A DNA stretch of 64,000 nt, from NCBI RefSeq assembly GCF_003337245.1, contig NZ_QPJE01000001.1:62001-126000 (forward strand). Reading direction: 5' to 3'. The translations under genes were made by a program, and so were the position numbers. This document shows, piece by piece, positions 23,811 through 34,147 of the stretch (its first letter is position 1; every line of letters begins with the position of its first letter). This DNA comes from Halanaerobium sp. MA284_MarDTE_T2 (GTDB taxonomy: Bacteria > Bacillota > Halanaerobiia > Halanaerobiales > Halanaerobiaceae). The notes below the pieces were generated by a model that was not told where the DNA came from, made no database searches, and saw nothing but the letters and a program-made list of their open reading frames with translations.

Positions 23811-25904
23811 TTGATATCAAGAAGAGATCAGAATAAAATTGATAAAAATGAGTATAATAAAAAAAAATTGGACTTGATTTGTTTTCATTTACAATCTGCC
23901 ATTATTTCCTGGAACAGAGAAGGGAAAATCATTGATTGGAATAGAGCTGCTGAAGAACTTTTTGGCTGGAAAAAGGAAGAAATTATAGGTAGAGATTTTC
24001 TAACAACTTTAATAGTTGACAAAGACCGTGATAAATGGAAAAAAATTCAGGATAAATTATACAGTAAAGTTTCAAATGAAATAAAATCTGAAGCTGTAGA
24101 TAAAAAGGGAAATTTTATTATATGCAGGTGGAAAAATTTTGTAATCAAAGAAGAAGAAAATATAAAAGAAATAATCTCAATAGGCGAAAATATCAGTCAG
24201 GAAATAGATAAAGAAAATAAGATTTCAAATCTAATCAAAGCTATAAATGAAACTGATAATTGGGTTGTTATAACAGATCCAGATGGAAATATTGAATATG
24301 CTAACACTACAGTAGAAGATGTGACAGGATATAAAAAAGAAGAAATTATAGGTAAAAATCCATCTATTTTTAAATCAGGAAAACACAAAAAATCTTTTTA
24401 TAAAAATATGTGGGAAACTATCAAATCAGGTAATGTTTTTAATGATATTTTAATAAATAAAAAAAGGAACGGAGAACTTTTCTATTCTGAACAGACAATT
24501 ACTCCCATTCAGTCAGATGATGGTGAACTATTAAATTTTATATCAGTGGGAAAAGATATAACTAAAAATGAAAAATTAAGAAAAAAATTAATATATATCT
24601 CTAATTATGATATTTCATCCGGCCTGCCAAACAAAAGAGCTTTTAAGACAAAATTAGAAAAATTAATTGAATTTGAAGAGGAAAAAGTCAAAGCTGTATT
24701 TGTTATAAGTATAAGTGATGTAAAATATTTTAATGATATTTATCGAAAAAATGATGATGAGAAAAACTTTATTAGAGCTGCAGCTGATTGGATTATGGAA
24801 TATCTTGAAGAAGATAGTTTGCTGGTAAATATTGATGAAAATTATTTTATTTCATATTTGGAAGGAAATGAATTTGCTTTACTGGTAAATGATTTTGACA
24901 GCAGTAATGATATTTATGGACTGGCTGAAAAAATAATAGAAATTTTTAAAAATCCGATTGTTTTTAATAACGAATATTTAATGCTTTCTGTGAAAATTGG
25001 TATATCATTATATCCTGAAGATGACACTACAGCTGAAGAACTGATCTCTAAGGCAGAAATTGCTACTATAACAATTTCTAAAAACAGATATGCTTTTTTT
25101 GATGAAAAAAATAATATTTATATTAAAAAATACAGCAAAATGGAAGCAGAGATGAAGAGAGCTCTGGAAAAAGATGAATTTTTGCTGTATTATCAGCCTT
25201 ACTATAATGGGAAGACTGAAGAAGTTTTTGCTGCTGAAGCACTGCTGAGGTGGAGAGATCCTAACAAAGGAATTATATCTCCAGCAGAATTTATACCTGT
25301 ACTGGAAGAGTCAGGGATGATAATAGATGTTGGGCTGCTTGTTGTTAAAAAAGTATTAGAAATGTTTTATAAAATTGAAAATAATAATATAAATTCTGTA
25401 CCTTTATCTATTAATTTATCACCTATACAGCTCAATGATTCTGCACATCTGGAATCAATATTTGAAATTGTTTCTGATAGTAATATTAGTTCTGATTTAA
25501 TCACCTTTGAAATTACAGAATCAAGTGTGATGGAAAATGTGCAATATACATTTGAAATTATGAAAAAAATGAAAGAAAATAAATTTTCTATATCTATAGA
25601 TGATTTTGGAACTGGATATTCCTCTTTAAGTTACCTTCAAAAATTTCCAGTTGATTTTTTAAAAATTGATTTAAGCTTTATCCAAAATATGAGAAAAGGA
25701 AAAGAGGCAGAAAGTATAGTAGAATTTATAATTAAGATGGCCCATCTTTTGGGAATGAAAACAATAGCTGAAGGTGTTGAAAATAAGTTTGAATTAAAAA
25801 AATTGAATTCATATAATAATGATTTTATTCAGGGATTTTATTTTAGTCCTCCATTAGAAGAAGATAAGTTTATCTCATATCTGCTGAAGGAGAAAAATAG
25901 ATAA
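23811..25904 (+). CDS. PAS-PAS-GGDEF-EAL protein, probable cyclic-di-GMP phosphodiesterase
   Basis: A soluble signalling protein of about 697 residues with no membrane helix. Two PAS domains occupy about residues 10-125 and 135-255, each with an N-R-A-E-type core and an IIG turn. A GGDEF domain follows (about 265-425), but its signature is EGNEF, so diguanylate cyclase activity is unlikely; it may bind GTP. The EAL domain (about 440-690) keeps EALLRW, SINLSPIQL, FEITESS, IDDFGTGYSSL, LKIDLSFI and AEGVE, so hydrolysis of cyclic-di-GMP is expected. The start is probably TTG at 23811, 5 bases after AGGGTGA; GTG at 23802 is an alternative that overlaps this site. It is followed by yhaO with 1 intervening base, which is likely transcriptional linkage only. 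Confidence 0.9.
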   Translation: MISRRDQNKIDKNEYNKKKLDLICFHLQSAIISWNREGKIIDWNRAAEELFGWKKEEIIGRDFLTTLIVDKDRDKWKKIQDKLYSKVSNEIKSEAVDKKGNFIICRWKNFVIKEEENIKEIISIGENISQEIDKENKISNLIKAINETDNWVVITDPDGNIEYANTTVEDVTGYKKEEIIGKNPSIFKSGKHKKSFYKNMWETIKSGNVFNDILINKKRNGELFYSEQTITPIQSDDGELLNFISVGKDITKNEKLRKKLIYISNYDISSGLPNKRAFKTKLEKLIEFEEEKVKAVFVISISDVKYFNDIYRKNDDEKNFIRAAADWIMEYLEEDSLLVNIDENYFISYLEGNEFALLVNDFDSSNDIYGLAEKIIEIFKNPIVFNNEYLMLSVKIGISLYPEDDTTAEELISKAEIATITISKNRYAFFDEKNNIYIKKYSKMEAEMKRALEKDEFLLYYQPYYNGKTEEVFAAEALLRWRDPNKGIISPAEFIPVLEESGMIIDVGLLVVKKVLEMFYKIENNNINSVPLSINLSPIQLNDSAHLESIFEIVSDSNISSDLITFEITESSVMENVQYTFEIMKKMKENKFSISIDDFGTGYSSLSYLQKFPVDFLKIDLSFIQNMRKGKEAESIVEFIIKMAHLLGMKTIAEGVENKFELKKLNSYNNDFIQGFYFSPPLEEDKFISYLLKEKNR

Positions 25905-25905
25905 T

Positions 25906-27231
25906 ATGAAAAATAATATAAAATTTATCCATGCTGCGGATATTCATCTTGGTAGTTCACTTCATTATTCCGGAAATTATTCCACAAATATTCGTAATAT
26001 GGCTGATAATGCACTACAGAGAGCCTGGAATAATTTAATAGAATGCTGCTGTAAAAATGAGGTGGATTTTTTGCTGCTGGCTGGCGATATTCTTGACAGT
26101 GATCAAAGATCTATAAAAGCTCTTGATATATTCATTGATGGCTGTAAGAGATTAAGTGAACAAAATATTGAAATTTATATGATTACAGGAAATCACGATA
26201 GTGGAGCAGATTTTGATGATTTAATAGAGCTGCCGAAAAATTTAAATATTTTTTCTGCCAAAAATCCTGAGTTAAAAAAATTCAAAAAAAATGGCAGAGA
26301 AAGAGTGAATTTAATCGGCCAGTCATATTCTGGCCATCAGGAACGGGATCCAATTTTTGAAAATTATATTTTTCCTCAAAATGAACTTTTGAATATTGCT
26401 TTACTTCATACACAGCTTGAGGGTAAAAACAGCAAATATGTACCTGTTTCCAGAAATGAATTAACTGCCGTAAAAAAAGTTGATTATTGGGCATTAGGAC
26501 ATATTCATCAGGCTCAAATCATTAATCATAAAAATCCTGCCGTTTTTTTCTCGGGCAACATACAGGGAAGAGATTTTGGAGAACAGCTGCAGGGAGGTGC
26601 CCTGCTGGTTGAATTTGAGAATAAAAAGCTGACAGATGTACAATTTCTTGCTCTTTCTGATACTATTTATATGGATCTATATGTAGATATTACTGGTAAA
26701 AAGATAAAAAATCTTACCGAAATGATGGATTTAATGGTCAGTAAATTTAAGTCAGCTTTTGCAGAAATGAAATTTATTCCTGATTCTTTTAAAAATAATT
26801 ATAAAAAGCAGCATATTCAAATTGTTCTGCTGAGGTGGATTATTAAAGGCAGGGGAGATGCTGCAGAAATTTTATTAGAAGATGAAGAAGGGGTTAATGA
26901 ATATTTAACAAAAAAATTAAACAGAAATTTAAATGATAAAGATGGCTTTTTTTTGACAGAAGAAATTGTCAATTTGACAGAAAATATTTTTTTAGATAAT
27001 GAAATGGAAAATAAAATTAAAGAAAGTGAAATTTTTAGAGAAATTGATGCAGTAAAAAATGATTTATTAAATAAAGAAGATATGGTTTTAATATCTGAAA
27101 TAATGGGAGAAATCTGGCAGCTTAATGATTCATCAGACCCCCATTATTTTGAAATAGACAAAAATTTAATTGAAAGGCTTTTAAATAAGGCGGAATTTGA
27201 AATACTTAAATCTCTCTTTGGGGGGAGGTAA
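25906..27231 (+). CDS. SbcD/YhaO-type DNA double-strand break nuclease
   Basis: A calcineurin-like metallophosphoesterase of 441 residues. Phosphoesterase motifs are HAADIHLGSS (about residues 8-17), LLAGDILDSDQ (about 56-66), TGNHDSG (about 92-98), ALLHTQLEG and WALGHIHQA (about 194-202), which bind two manganese ions. The C-terminal third is a capping domain. It resembles B. subtilis YhaO more than SbcD in its pairing with a membrane-anchored AAA partner. It partners with the gene 5 bases downstream. The likely role is processing of DNA ends. Confidence 0.88.
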   Translation: MKNNIKFIHAADIHLGSSLHYSGNYSTNIRNMADNALQRAWNNLIECCCKNEVDFLLLAGDILDSDQRSIKALDIFIDGCKRLSEQNIEIYMITGNHDSGADFDDLIELPKNLNIFSAKNPELKKFKKNGRERVNLIGQSYSGHQERDPIFENYIFPQNELLNIALLHTQLEGKNSKYVPVSRNELTAVKKVDYWALGHIHQAQIINHKNPAVFFSGNIQGRDFGEQLQGGALLVEFENKKLTDVQFLALSDTIYMDLYVDITGKKIKNLTEMMDLMVSKFKSAFAEMKFIPDSFKNNYKKQHIQIVLLRWIIKGRGDAAEILLEDEEGVNEYLTKKLNRNLNDKDGFFLTEEIVNLTENIFLDNEMENKIKESEIFREIDAVKNDLLNKEDMVLISEIMGEIWQLNDSSDPHYFEIDKNLIERLLNKAEFEILKSLFGGR

Positions 27232-27236
27232 TTGAT

Positions 27237-30086
27237 TTGTACATAAAAAATTTATATATAAAAGATTTTGGAGTTTTTCGCATTTCAGAGCTCAAAGGAC
27301 TTATTAACGGATTAAATATCATAGCAGGAGAAAATAGATCTGGGAAAACTACACTTTATAAAATTATGATGAACTTGGGTTATGGATTTAGTAAAAGTAT
27401 GAATATACCAAATCCAGTTAATAAATATGTTGTAGAAGCTGAAATAATAGATAATAGCAAGGATTACAGTGTACAGTTAAATGGATATTCTTATCCTGTA
27501 GTACAGATCAAAAATAATTGTGAGAGTAAAGCTTCAGTTAAAGAAACTGCAAAACAGCTTTACGGAAATATGGATGAATTTTCCTATCAAAATATTTTTG
27601 GAATTTCTCTGGATTATCTCCGCACATTTCCGGTTGGATATACAAATAAAGAACTGTCCAAACTTCAATCTGTTTTACTTGGAGCCGGATTTAATCAGAT
27701 AAAGAAAATTCCAGAAATTAAAGAAAAATATTTAAAAGAAGCTAAAAATATTGGTGGGAAATATGGCAGAACAAATGTAGGTGAATTTAAACCCTATTAC
27801 AGTCAAATAGATGAAGGATTGGAACTGCAGGAAAAAGCAAGAAATGATTTTGATAAATATTACAGGTTAAAAAAAGAGAGAAAAAGTTTGCTTCAGGAAA
27901 AAGAAGAAACCGCTTTAAAAATTGATCAAAAAAACAAAAAACTTGATTTTTTGGATCTGCTGGAAAAAAACTATGATTCAATTGAAAAATATATTAGATT
28001 AAACAATAAAATCAAAAAATTTTCTCATCTTAACAATTTACAGATTGATGAAGATAAAATAAAGGAGTTTGAAAAACTAAAAGAAAAATATAAAAATAAT
28101 AATAAAAAAATATCAGAGCTTAAACTGGAATCAAGAAAAGTTTCTTCTTTGAATATTGAAGAACAGCAGAATATTTTAAATTATAAGAATAAAATTATAC
28201 ATAATGCCAGAAATATATCATTTTATCTGGAAAAAATAAGGAACTGGTACAAATCTGCATCAGAATTAAAAGATGAGAAAACAGAAATTATATTTAGATT
28301 TGAAAGTTTGCTGAAAAAGAATTTAACTGTTTCTACAAAAATTGATAAGGTTGTGAATTCAGAAATTAAAAGATCACGGCAGGATGCTGAAAAAATTGAC
28401 AGTATAAAAATAGAGTTGGAGAGGCTGAATCTGGAAAAATATAGCAGAAAAAGAGAAATAGATGATTTAAAAGAAAAAATTGAAGAATTGAAAAATTATA
28501 CTTCAGATAAAAATTGGTTTTTTTATTCTATAGTATTCCTATTAATTTTAAGTGGAGTCTTACTTTCTTTTTTTAGTAAAAATTTTTTGGCTGGAATTTT
28601 ATCAATATTTTCTGGAACAATTATTTTTAGTTATTTTATATATAATGAATATAGGATTAAAAAGGAAAAAAAGAAAGATATCGAAGAAATAGAAGAAAAA
28701 ATAAAACTAGTCAAAATAGAAAAGGATAGTCTAGAAAAAAATATTTATGCTAAAAATAAAAAATTAGAAATTCTAAAAAATAGATTAGATATTTATAGTA
28801 AAACTTTCTGTTTTCCTGAAACATTAGATTACAGTTTATTACCTGATTTTATAGAGGAATTATATGATCTGCAAAATGACTGGAGAAATTGGCTCAGCAA
28901 TGCAAGAAAATTTAAAGACATCACTGATGATATTATTTCTAAATATAGAGCTGTAAATAACCTATATAGAGATCTTAATAAATTTAGTGATGATATATAT
29001 TGCTTTGATAAAATAAGTGAATTTAAAGCTTATAGGAAGCATACAGAGCAGTTTGATTTACTTGAAAAAATACTGGTATCTAATACAAAACTACAGAAAA
29101 TAAAAAATGAAAATAAAGAAATTATACATTCTATTAAATTAATATATAATGAAATTTTTAATGCAAGTAAATATGAAGATAGAACAATGATTGAAGATTT
29201 GGAAAAATTTTTTAATGATTATAATAAATTTTTGATTTTAAAAGAAGAAAAAAACAGTATCTATGAGAAGATAACATACAGTCTATATTCAAAAAATAAT
29301 GATGAAAATGGGTTTGATTCTAAAGGTGAATTTGAAAAAATTCTGCGGGGTTTTTCTCAATATAATTCTAAAAAAAGGGTAGAAACTGAAAGACAGGATA
29401 CAGAAGTTGAATTAAATAATCTTAAAAAAAGAAGAGAAAATATTATATTAAAAGTTCAGGATATTGAGACTAAATTAGAAGAATTAAGTTCCCAAGCAAA
29501 ATTAAATGAAAGCAGGAGGAAAATAGATAAAGCTCGAAAAAACCTAAAAAAAATTGCTGAAAAATATGCGGTAAATAAACTGGTTTGCTTAATATTGGAT
29601 AAACTTCAGGAAAATTTTTATAAAAAAATCAAAAATGAATATTTAAAAGATGCTTCAGAAATATTTAAATATCTAAGCAACAATGATTATAATAAGATAG
29701 TTCCTGGAGATGATCTCTGGTCTGCTAAATTGGATATTGTAAATAATGAAGATAAAATATATCACAGTCATGATATGCTGAGTAGAGGTACAGAAGAACA
29801 GTTGTTTTTGTCTGTAAGACTGAGTAGAATAAGAAAGATAAAACCACCACTTCCTGTTATTATTGATGATTCTCTGGTCAATTTTGATATTAAACATTTA
29901 GAAAGGGCTGTTGATGAAATTTTAAAATTGTCCAAACAAAATCAGATTATTCTATTGACCTGTCACAAAAGAATTATAGAAATGGTTGAGAAAAAAGAAA
30001 CAGCCAGCAAGAGCTGGCTGCTAAAAAAAGGCAGCTTTGTAGAAAAAGATTTAAAGCATCTTAAAAAAGAAATGTCTTTTTTTTAA
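27237..30086 (+). CDS. YhaN-like SMC/SbcC-type ATPase with membrane segment
   Basis: A 949-residue split ATPase. Walker A GENRSGKTT is at about residues 32-40, the ABC signature LSRGTEEQLFLS at about 848-859 and Walker B LPVIIDDSL at about 878-886. Long lysine- and glutamate-rich coiled coils fill the middle. They are interrupted at about 425-470 by two hydrophobic helices, which would place the coiled-coil tip in the membrane; this is the hallmark of the YhaN branch and differs from soluble SbcC/Rad50. The start is TTG at 27237, with GGGGAGG just upstream inside the end of the nuclease gene. With that gene it should form a DNA end-processing complex at the membrane. The gene ends 15 bases before the converging NhaC gene. 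Confidence 0.87.
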   Translation: MYIKNLYIKDFGVFRISELKGLINGLNIIAGENRSGKTTLYKIMMNLGYGFSKSMNIPNPVNKYVVEAEIIDNSKDYSVQLNGYSYPVVQIKNNCESKASVKETAKQLYGNMDEFSYQNIFGISLDYLRTFPVGYTNKELSKLQSVLLGAGFNQIKKIPEIKEKYLKEAKNIGGKYGRTNVGEFKPYYSQIDEGLELQEKARNDFDKYYRLKKERKSLLQEKEETALKIDQKNKKLDFLDLLEKNYDSIEKYIRLNNKIKKFSHLNNLQIDEDKIKEFEKLKEKYKNNNKKISELKLESRKVSSLNIEEQQNILNYKNKIIHNARNISFYLEKIRNWYKSASELKDEKTEIIFRFESLLKKNLTVSTKIDKVVNSEIKRSRQDAEKIDSIKIELERLNLEKYSRKREIDDLKEKIEELKNYTSDKNWFFYSIVFLLILSGVLLSFFSKNFLAGILSIFSGTIIFSYFIYNEYRIKKEKKKDIEEIEEKIKLVKIEKDSLEKNIYAKNKKLEILKNRLDIYSKTFCFPETLDYSLLPDFIEELYDLQNDWRNWLSNARKFKDITDDIISKYRAVNNLYRDLNKFSDDIYCFDKISEFKAYRKHTEQFDLLEKILVSNTKLQKIKNENKEIIHSIKLIYNEIFNASKYEDRTMIEDLEKFFNDYNKFLILKEEKNSIYEKITYSLYSKNNDENGFDSKGEFEKILRGFSQYNSKKRVETERQDTEVELNNLKKRRENIILKVQDIETKLEELSSQAKLNESRRKIDKARKNLKKIAEKYAVNKLVCLILDKLQENFYKKIKNEYLKDASEIFKYLSNNDYNKIVPGDDLWSAKLDIVNNEDKIYHSHDMLSRGTEEQLFLSVRLSRIRKIKPPLPVIIDDSLVNFDIKHLERAVDEILKLSKQNQIILLTCHKRIIEMVEKKETASKSWLLKKGSFVEKDLKHLKKEMSFF

Positions 30087-30100
30087 AAGAAAATATATTT

Positions 30101-31672
30101 TTAAGCTGTTTTTGTATTTTGAACTTCAGAAGATACATCTTCATTTTCTGCTTTAGAACCTGCAAAGTTTACGATTAAATAAAGTATCAATGTTCCAATC
30201 GGAAGTAAATAAAATGCTGATATGCCAAATCCAGCAGGTAGAAAACCGAATAAAGCTGCTACTGAACCTACAGTAAGCGCATAAGGCATTTGTGTTTTTA
30301 CATGATCCATATGGTCTACCGCAGATGCAGTTGAGGACATTATGGTTGTATCAGATATAGGTGAACAGTGATCTCCCATTACTCCTGCTGTTAAAACTGC
30401 ACCTATTGTTGGCAGCATAGGGATACCTATGGAATTTGCCAGTGGAATTGCTAGTGGCATTACTATAGCAACAGTTCCCCAGGAACTTCCAATAGTAAAA
30501 GCTATAAATGAAGAAATAATAAATAAAAGCATCGGAACTATTTCTGGCATTATATTTCCTTCCAGAATTCCTACAATATAATTAGCTGTACCTAAATCTT
30601 CTGTTATACTTCCAATTGACCAGGCAAGAATTAGTATCATACAGGCAATAAACATAGATTTTGCCCCATCAATCCAGCCGTTTAATATTTCCGAGATATT
30701 TAAAATTCTTCTACTTAATGCCAGAATACCTGCAATTAAGCTGCCGCTTATTGCTGCCCAGAGAAGAACAATACTTGCATCAGCATTCCCAAAAGCATCC
30801 TGAATAGAAGTACCTTCAGTCATTCCTCCACCATTGTACCAGAGGCCGATAATTGTAATCACTATAACACCCAAAATAGGTAAAAATGAATTGGAGAAAG
30901 AAAAACTCTGACCTTCAGGCTGTTCAATTTCTTCCATTTCCTGTGATACCATTGGTGTTGAACCGGGTCTTAATGTTTCACCAGTTTTTCTTGCTCTTTT
31001 TTCTGCTGCCAGCATCGGTCCAAAATCTTTTCCACTGAAAATAATGATTAGTGCAAAAACAAGAGCTAAAATGCTGTAAAATCTAAAGGGAATTGTCTGT
31101 ACAAAAGTTGCATATGCATTTAGTTCAATATTTAATGCATCAAATCCATCTTTAATCAAACCTACTTCAAAGGCTATCCAGGTTGAAATAGGAACAATAC
31201 TCGAAACAGCTGCTGCCGTTAAATCAACCAGAAAGGCAAGCTTTTCTCGAGAAATTTTCATTCTATCTGTAATCGGGCGCATTGTGTTACCTACAATTAA
31301 TGTATTGGCATAATCATCAAAGAATATCAGTACCCCCATAAGCCAGGCGGCAAATTGAGTTTTTCTAATTGACTGAGCTTTTCGGGCAACATATTCACCA
31401 ATCGCCAGTATCCCTCCAGCTTTATTAATAATTCCTATCATTCCTCCCATAGCCAGTAAAAATAATATAATCCCGGCATTCCATGAGTCGGCTAGAGAGG
31501 CCAGTATATAATTATCAAGTGTATGCATAAAAGCAGTAATTGGATTAATGTTAATTATAACTGCACCAGCAAAAACTCCAAGAAATAATGATAATATAAC
31601 TTCCTTACTCCACCAGGCAAGCAGAATTGCCAGCATTGGTGGAATCAGTGACAAAATTCCATAATTATCCAT
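30101..31672 (-). CDS. NhaC-family antiporter, candidate lysine transporter (LysW-like)
   Basis: A 523-residue membrane protein with about 11-12 hydrophobic helices. Family motifs include FDDYANTLIVGNTM in the first half and MGDHCSPISDTTIMSS in the second half, both characteristic of the NhaC superfamily. Such proteins exchange sodium for protons or take up amino acids. Comparative work on lysine regulons predicted that NhaC-type proteins behind lysine riboswitches (LysW) carry lysine. This gene is the last of the operon that starts with a lysine riboswitch, so lysine transport is a reasonable inference but is not shown by the sequence. An AGGAAGGATG site precedes its ATG. A charged C-terminal tail ends the protein. 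Confidence 0.88.
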   Translation of the reverse strand: MDNYGILSLIPPMLAILLAWWSKEVILSLFLGVFAGAVIININPITAFMHTLDNYILASLADSWNAGIILFLLAMGGMIGIINKAGGILAIGEYVARKAQSIRKTQFAAWLMGVLIFFDDYANTLIVGNTMRPITDRMKISREKLAFLVDLTAAAVSSIVPISTWIAFEVGLIKDGFDALNIELNAYATFVQTIPFRFYSILALVFALIIIFSGKDFGPMLAAEKRARKTGETLRPGSTPMVSQEMEEIEQPEGQSFSFSNSFLPILGVIVITIIGLWYNGGGMTEGTSIQDAFGNADASIVLLWAAISGSLIAGILALSRRILNISEILNGWIDGAKSMFIACMILILAWSIGSITEDLGTANYIVGILEGNIMPEIVPMLLFIISSFIAFTIGSSWGTVAIVMPLAIPLANSIGIPMLPTIGAVLTAGVMGDHCSPISDTTIMSSTASAVDHMDHVKTQMPYALTVGSVAALFGFLPAGFGISAFYLLPIGTLILYLIVNFAGSKAENEDVSSEVQNTKTA

Positions 31673-31713
31673 ATTTAAACATCCTTCCTGTTATCTTTTA
31701 TAAACTAGTTATT

Positions 31714-33306
31714 TTAATTCCAGTAAACTTTTCCATTTATAGATACAGCGGCAACCTTTATATTTCTAATTTCTTCTTCTGCAGTCAAAAAGGGATTATT
31801 ATCTAATATAACAAAATCAGCTTTATAATCCTTTTTAATCTGACCAATTTGATTATCCATAAAACAATTATATGCAGCATTTTTTGTGTAAAGTTTAAGA
31901 GCTTCCTGGACAGTTAATTTTTCCCATGGTTGCCACCCTCCAGCTGGATTATAATCTCTGTCCTGTCTAGTAACAGCACAGGAGATACCCCAGATTGGAT
32001 TCGGAGATTCTACAGGACAGTCAGAACCACCTGCAGCATTAATACCAAGATTAAACATTGTCTTCCAGGCGTATGTTCCAATTTCTCTTTCCTTACCAAT
32101 TCTTTTAGAAACAATAGTCCAGTCAGTGGCAGTAAAAGGCGGCTGAATGTCAGCCTGCAGATTAAGTTCTGCCATTCTGTTCAATAAATCATAATCAGTA
32201 ATCTGACAGTGGATTATTCTATTCCTCAAACCACTTCCATATCTTTTTTGAAGTCTCTCCATAATATCAATAAAGAGAGCAACAGTTCTATCACCAATTG
32301 CATGACAGGCAATCTGCATTCCATTTTTTAGAGCTATTTCTGATAAATTATATAATTTCTGTTTTCCATAGACAAGTTTTCCAAATTGATTTTCTTCATC
32401 AGCATAACTTTCCCGTAAAGCAGCAGTTCTTGCTCCCAGAGAGCCATCAGCTAGCACTTTTAGAGGTCCAAGAGTTAAGTAGTCATCATAATAAGTTATC
32501 AGATTATTTTTTAAAAATTCATTAATTTCTTCAGGGGTTTTCAGCCTAAGCTGTAGATTAAATTTAATAGGTAATTTATTTTCATCGGCCAGCTCATAAT
32601 AGGCCTGCAGTACTTTCTGAAAATCGACATTTGCACTATCAAGATCATCTGTTTGAACAGCAGTTATACCTTTTTTTCTCAGCATTTTTCCGGCTTTAAC
32701 TAGATAATTTTTTATATCTTCAACAGATAGAGGTGGCATATTTTCATAAATTAAATCCATTGCTTTTTCTGCAAAAATTCCATTAGGATTTTCATTATCA
32801 TCCAAATAGATTTTTCCACCATCAATATATGTATCAGAATCTATATCAATTTTTTTTAAAGCAGCCGAATTTGCAGTTAATAAATGTCCACAGGTTCGGG
32901 TCAAAACAATTGGTCTTGATGTTGAAATTTTATCAAGATCACATCTTGTAGGCATTCTTTTTTCAATAAAATTTTCCTGATTCCAGCCTCTGCCAAAAAT
33001 CCATTCATTTTCTTTCGGTTTTTTTTCTTCAATAAATTTTTGTACAGCTGAAATCATTTCTTCAATTGAATTTACACTGTTTAAATCAACCATATCCAGT
33101 GTCATACCATAGGCTAATACATGCATATGACTGTCATTAAATCCAGGCAGAAGAGTTTGTCCGTTTAGATCAATTAACTGGTATTCATCTTTGATTTTAG
33201 TATTGAAATCAATTATCTTATCATTTTCTATAAGCACATTATTTACAGTAGGATTTTTTTCATCCATTGTATATATATAACCATTATAAAAGAGCTTTTT
33301 TGTCAT
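31714..33306 (-). CDS. Amidohydrolase, YtcJ-like
   Basis: A metal-dependent hydrolase of the amidohydrolase-3 group, about 530 residues. The N-terminal metal motif GFNDSHMHV (about 56-64), DGSLGARTAAL (about 290-300), ACHAIGDRTV (about 336-345) and GSDCPVESPNP (about 437-447) are all present, so the enzyme looks active. Substrates of this group are N-acyl or amide compounds. In this operon a peptide or N-acyl amino acid brought in by the ABC transporter is an appealing substrate (inference). The ATG at 33306 is preferred because AAAGGA lies 8 bases upstream; another ATG at 33315 overlaps the dppC stop (ATGA). No signal peptide. Confidence 0.85.
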   Translation of the reverse strand: MTKKLFYNGYIYTMDEKNPTVNNVLIENDKIIDFNTKIKDEYQLIDLNGQTLLPGFNDSHMHVLAYGMTLDMVDLNSVNSIEEMISAVQKFIEEKKPKENEWIFGRGWNQENFIEKRMPTRCDLDKISTSRPIVLTRTCGHLLTANSAALKKIDIDSDTYIDGGKIYLDDNENPNGIFAEKAMDLIYENMPPLSVEDIKNYLVKAGKMLRKKGITAVQTDDLDSANVDFQKVLQAYYELADENKLPIKFNLQLRLKTPEEINEFLKNNLITYYDDYLTLGPLKVLADGSLGARTAALRESYADEENQFGKLVYGKQKLYNLSEIALKNGMQIACHAIGDRTVALFIDIMERLQKRYGSGLRNRIIHCQITDYDLLNRMAELNLQADIQPPFTATDWTIVSKRIGKEREIGTYAWKTMFNLGINAAGGSDCPVESPNPIWGISCAVTRQDRDYNPAGGWQPWEKLTVQEALKLYTKNAAYNCFMDNQIGQIKKDYKADFVILDNNPFLTAEEEIRNIKVAAVSINGKVYWN

Positions 33307-33311
33307 TTTAA

Positions 33312-34136
33312 TCATCCTTTTTTATGTGGATCCAGATAGTCTCTAATACCATCACCCATTAAGTTTAATCCTAAGATTGTCATCACTATAGCAATACCTG
33401 GATAAATCATAATCCAGGGAGCAGTCCATATATAATCCCTGCCATTACTCAACATAGTTCCCCAACTGGGAGTTGGAGGTTGAGCTCCTATACCCAGAAA
33501 ACTCAAACTGGATTCTATTAAAATTGCTGAGGCTACTCCAAAAGTTGCAATAACTAATACCGGTCCAATAATATTGGGAAGAATATGCTTAAAAATGATT
33601 CTGAAGTTTGAAGCTCCAATAGCTCTGGCTGCAGAAATATATTCCTTTTTTTTAATAGAAAGTGTCTGTGCTCTTGTGACACGGCAGGTATAAGTCCAGA
33701 GAGTAAATCCTAAAGCAATAAAAATATTAATCAAACCCGGTCCCAGCACTGCCATAATTGCCAGAGCCAAAATTAGTGGAGGAATAGAGAGCATAATATT
33801 TGTAATATTCATTATAAGATCATCTATTTTTCCACCAGCATATCCAGCAATAAGTCCCAGGCTAACACCTATAAAAGTGTTAATTATTTGAGTAATTATG
33901 CCGATACTCAAAGAAATTCTTGCTCCAAAAATTATTCTGCTGAAAATGTCGCGTCCCTGTCGGTCGGTTCCCAGCTTAAATTCACTGCCGGGAGATTCCA
34001 GGCTGTTTAATAAATTGGCATCATCAATAGGATCATAAGGAGCAATAAGCGGGGCAAAAACTGCAGCAAATATGACAATAACTGTAATAAATAAACCAAT
34101 TGTAAGCTGTGGATTTTTCTTTATTTTTTTAATCAT
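33312..34136 (-). CDS. Peptide ABC transporter permease (DppC-like)
   Basis: Inner-membrane permease subunit of 274 residues. The N-terminal helix is followed by PLIAPYDP and GTDRQGRDIFSRII, typical for the DppC/OppC type, and the EAA loop that contacts the ATPase is EYISAARAIGASNFRI (about residues 165-180). About six membrane helices are visible. It is downstream of the DppB-like gene by 11 bases. No ATP-binding subunit is encoded in this operon. The substrate could be peptides; the riboswitch suggests lysine-containing ones. Confidence 0.92.
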   Translation of the reverse strand: MIKKIKKNPQLTIGLFITVIVIFAAVFAPLIAPYDPIDDANLLNSLESPGSEFKLGTDRQGRDIFSRIIFGARISLSIGIITQIINTFIGVSLGLIAGYAGGKIDDLIMNITNIMLSIPPLILALAIMAVLGPGLINIFIALGFTLWTYTCRVTRAQTLSIKKKEYISAARAIGASNFRIIFKHILPNIIGPVLVIATFGVASAILIESSLSFLGIGAQPPTPSWGTMLSNGRDYIWTAPWIMIYPGIAIVMTILGLNLMGDGIRDYLDPHKKG

Positions 34137-34147
34137 ATATAGGCCCC

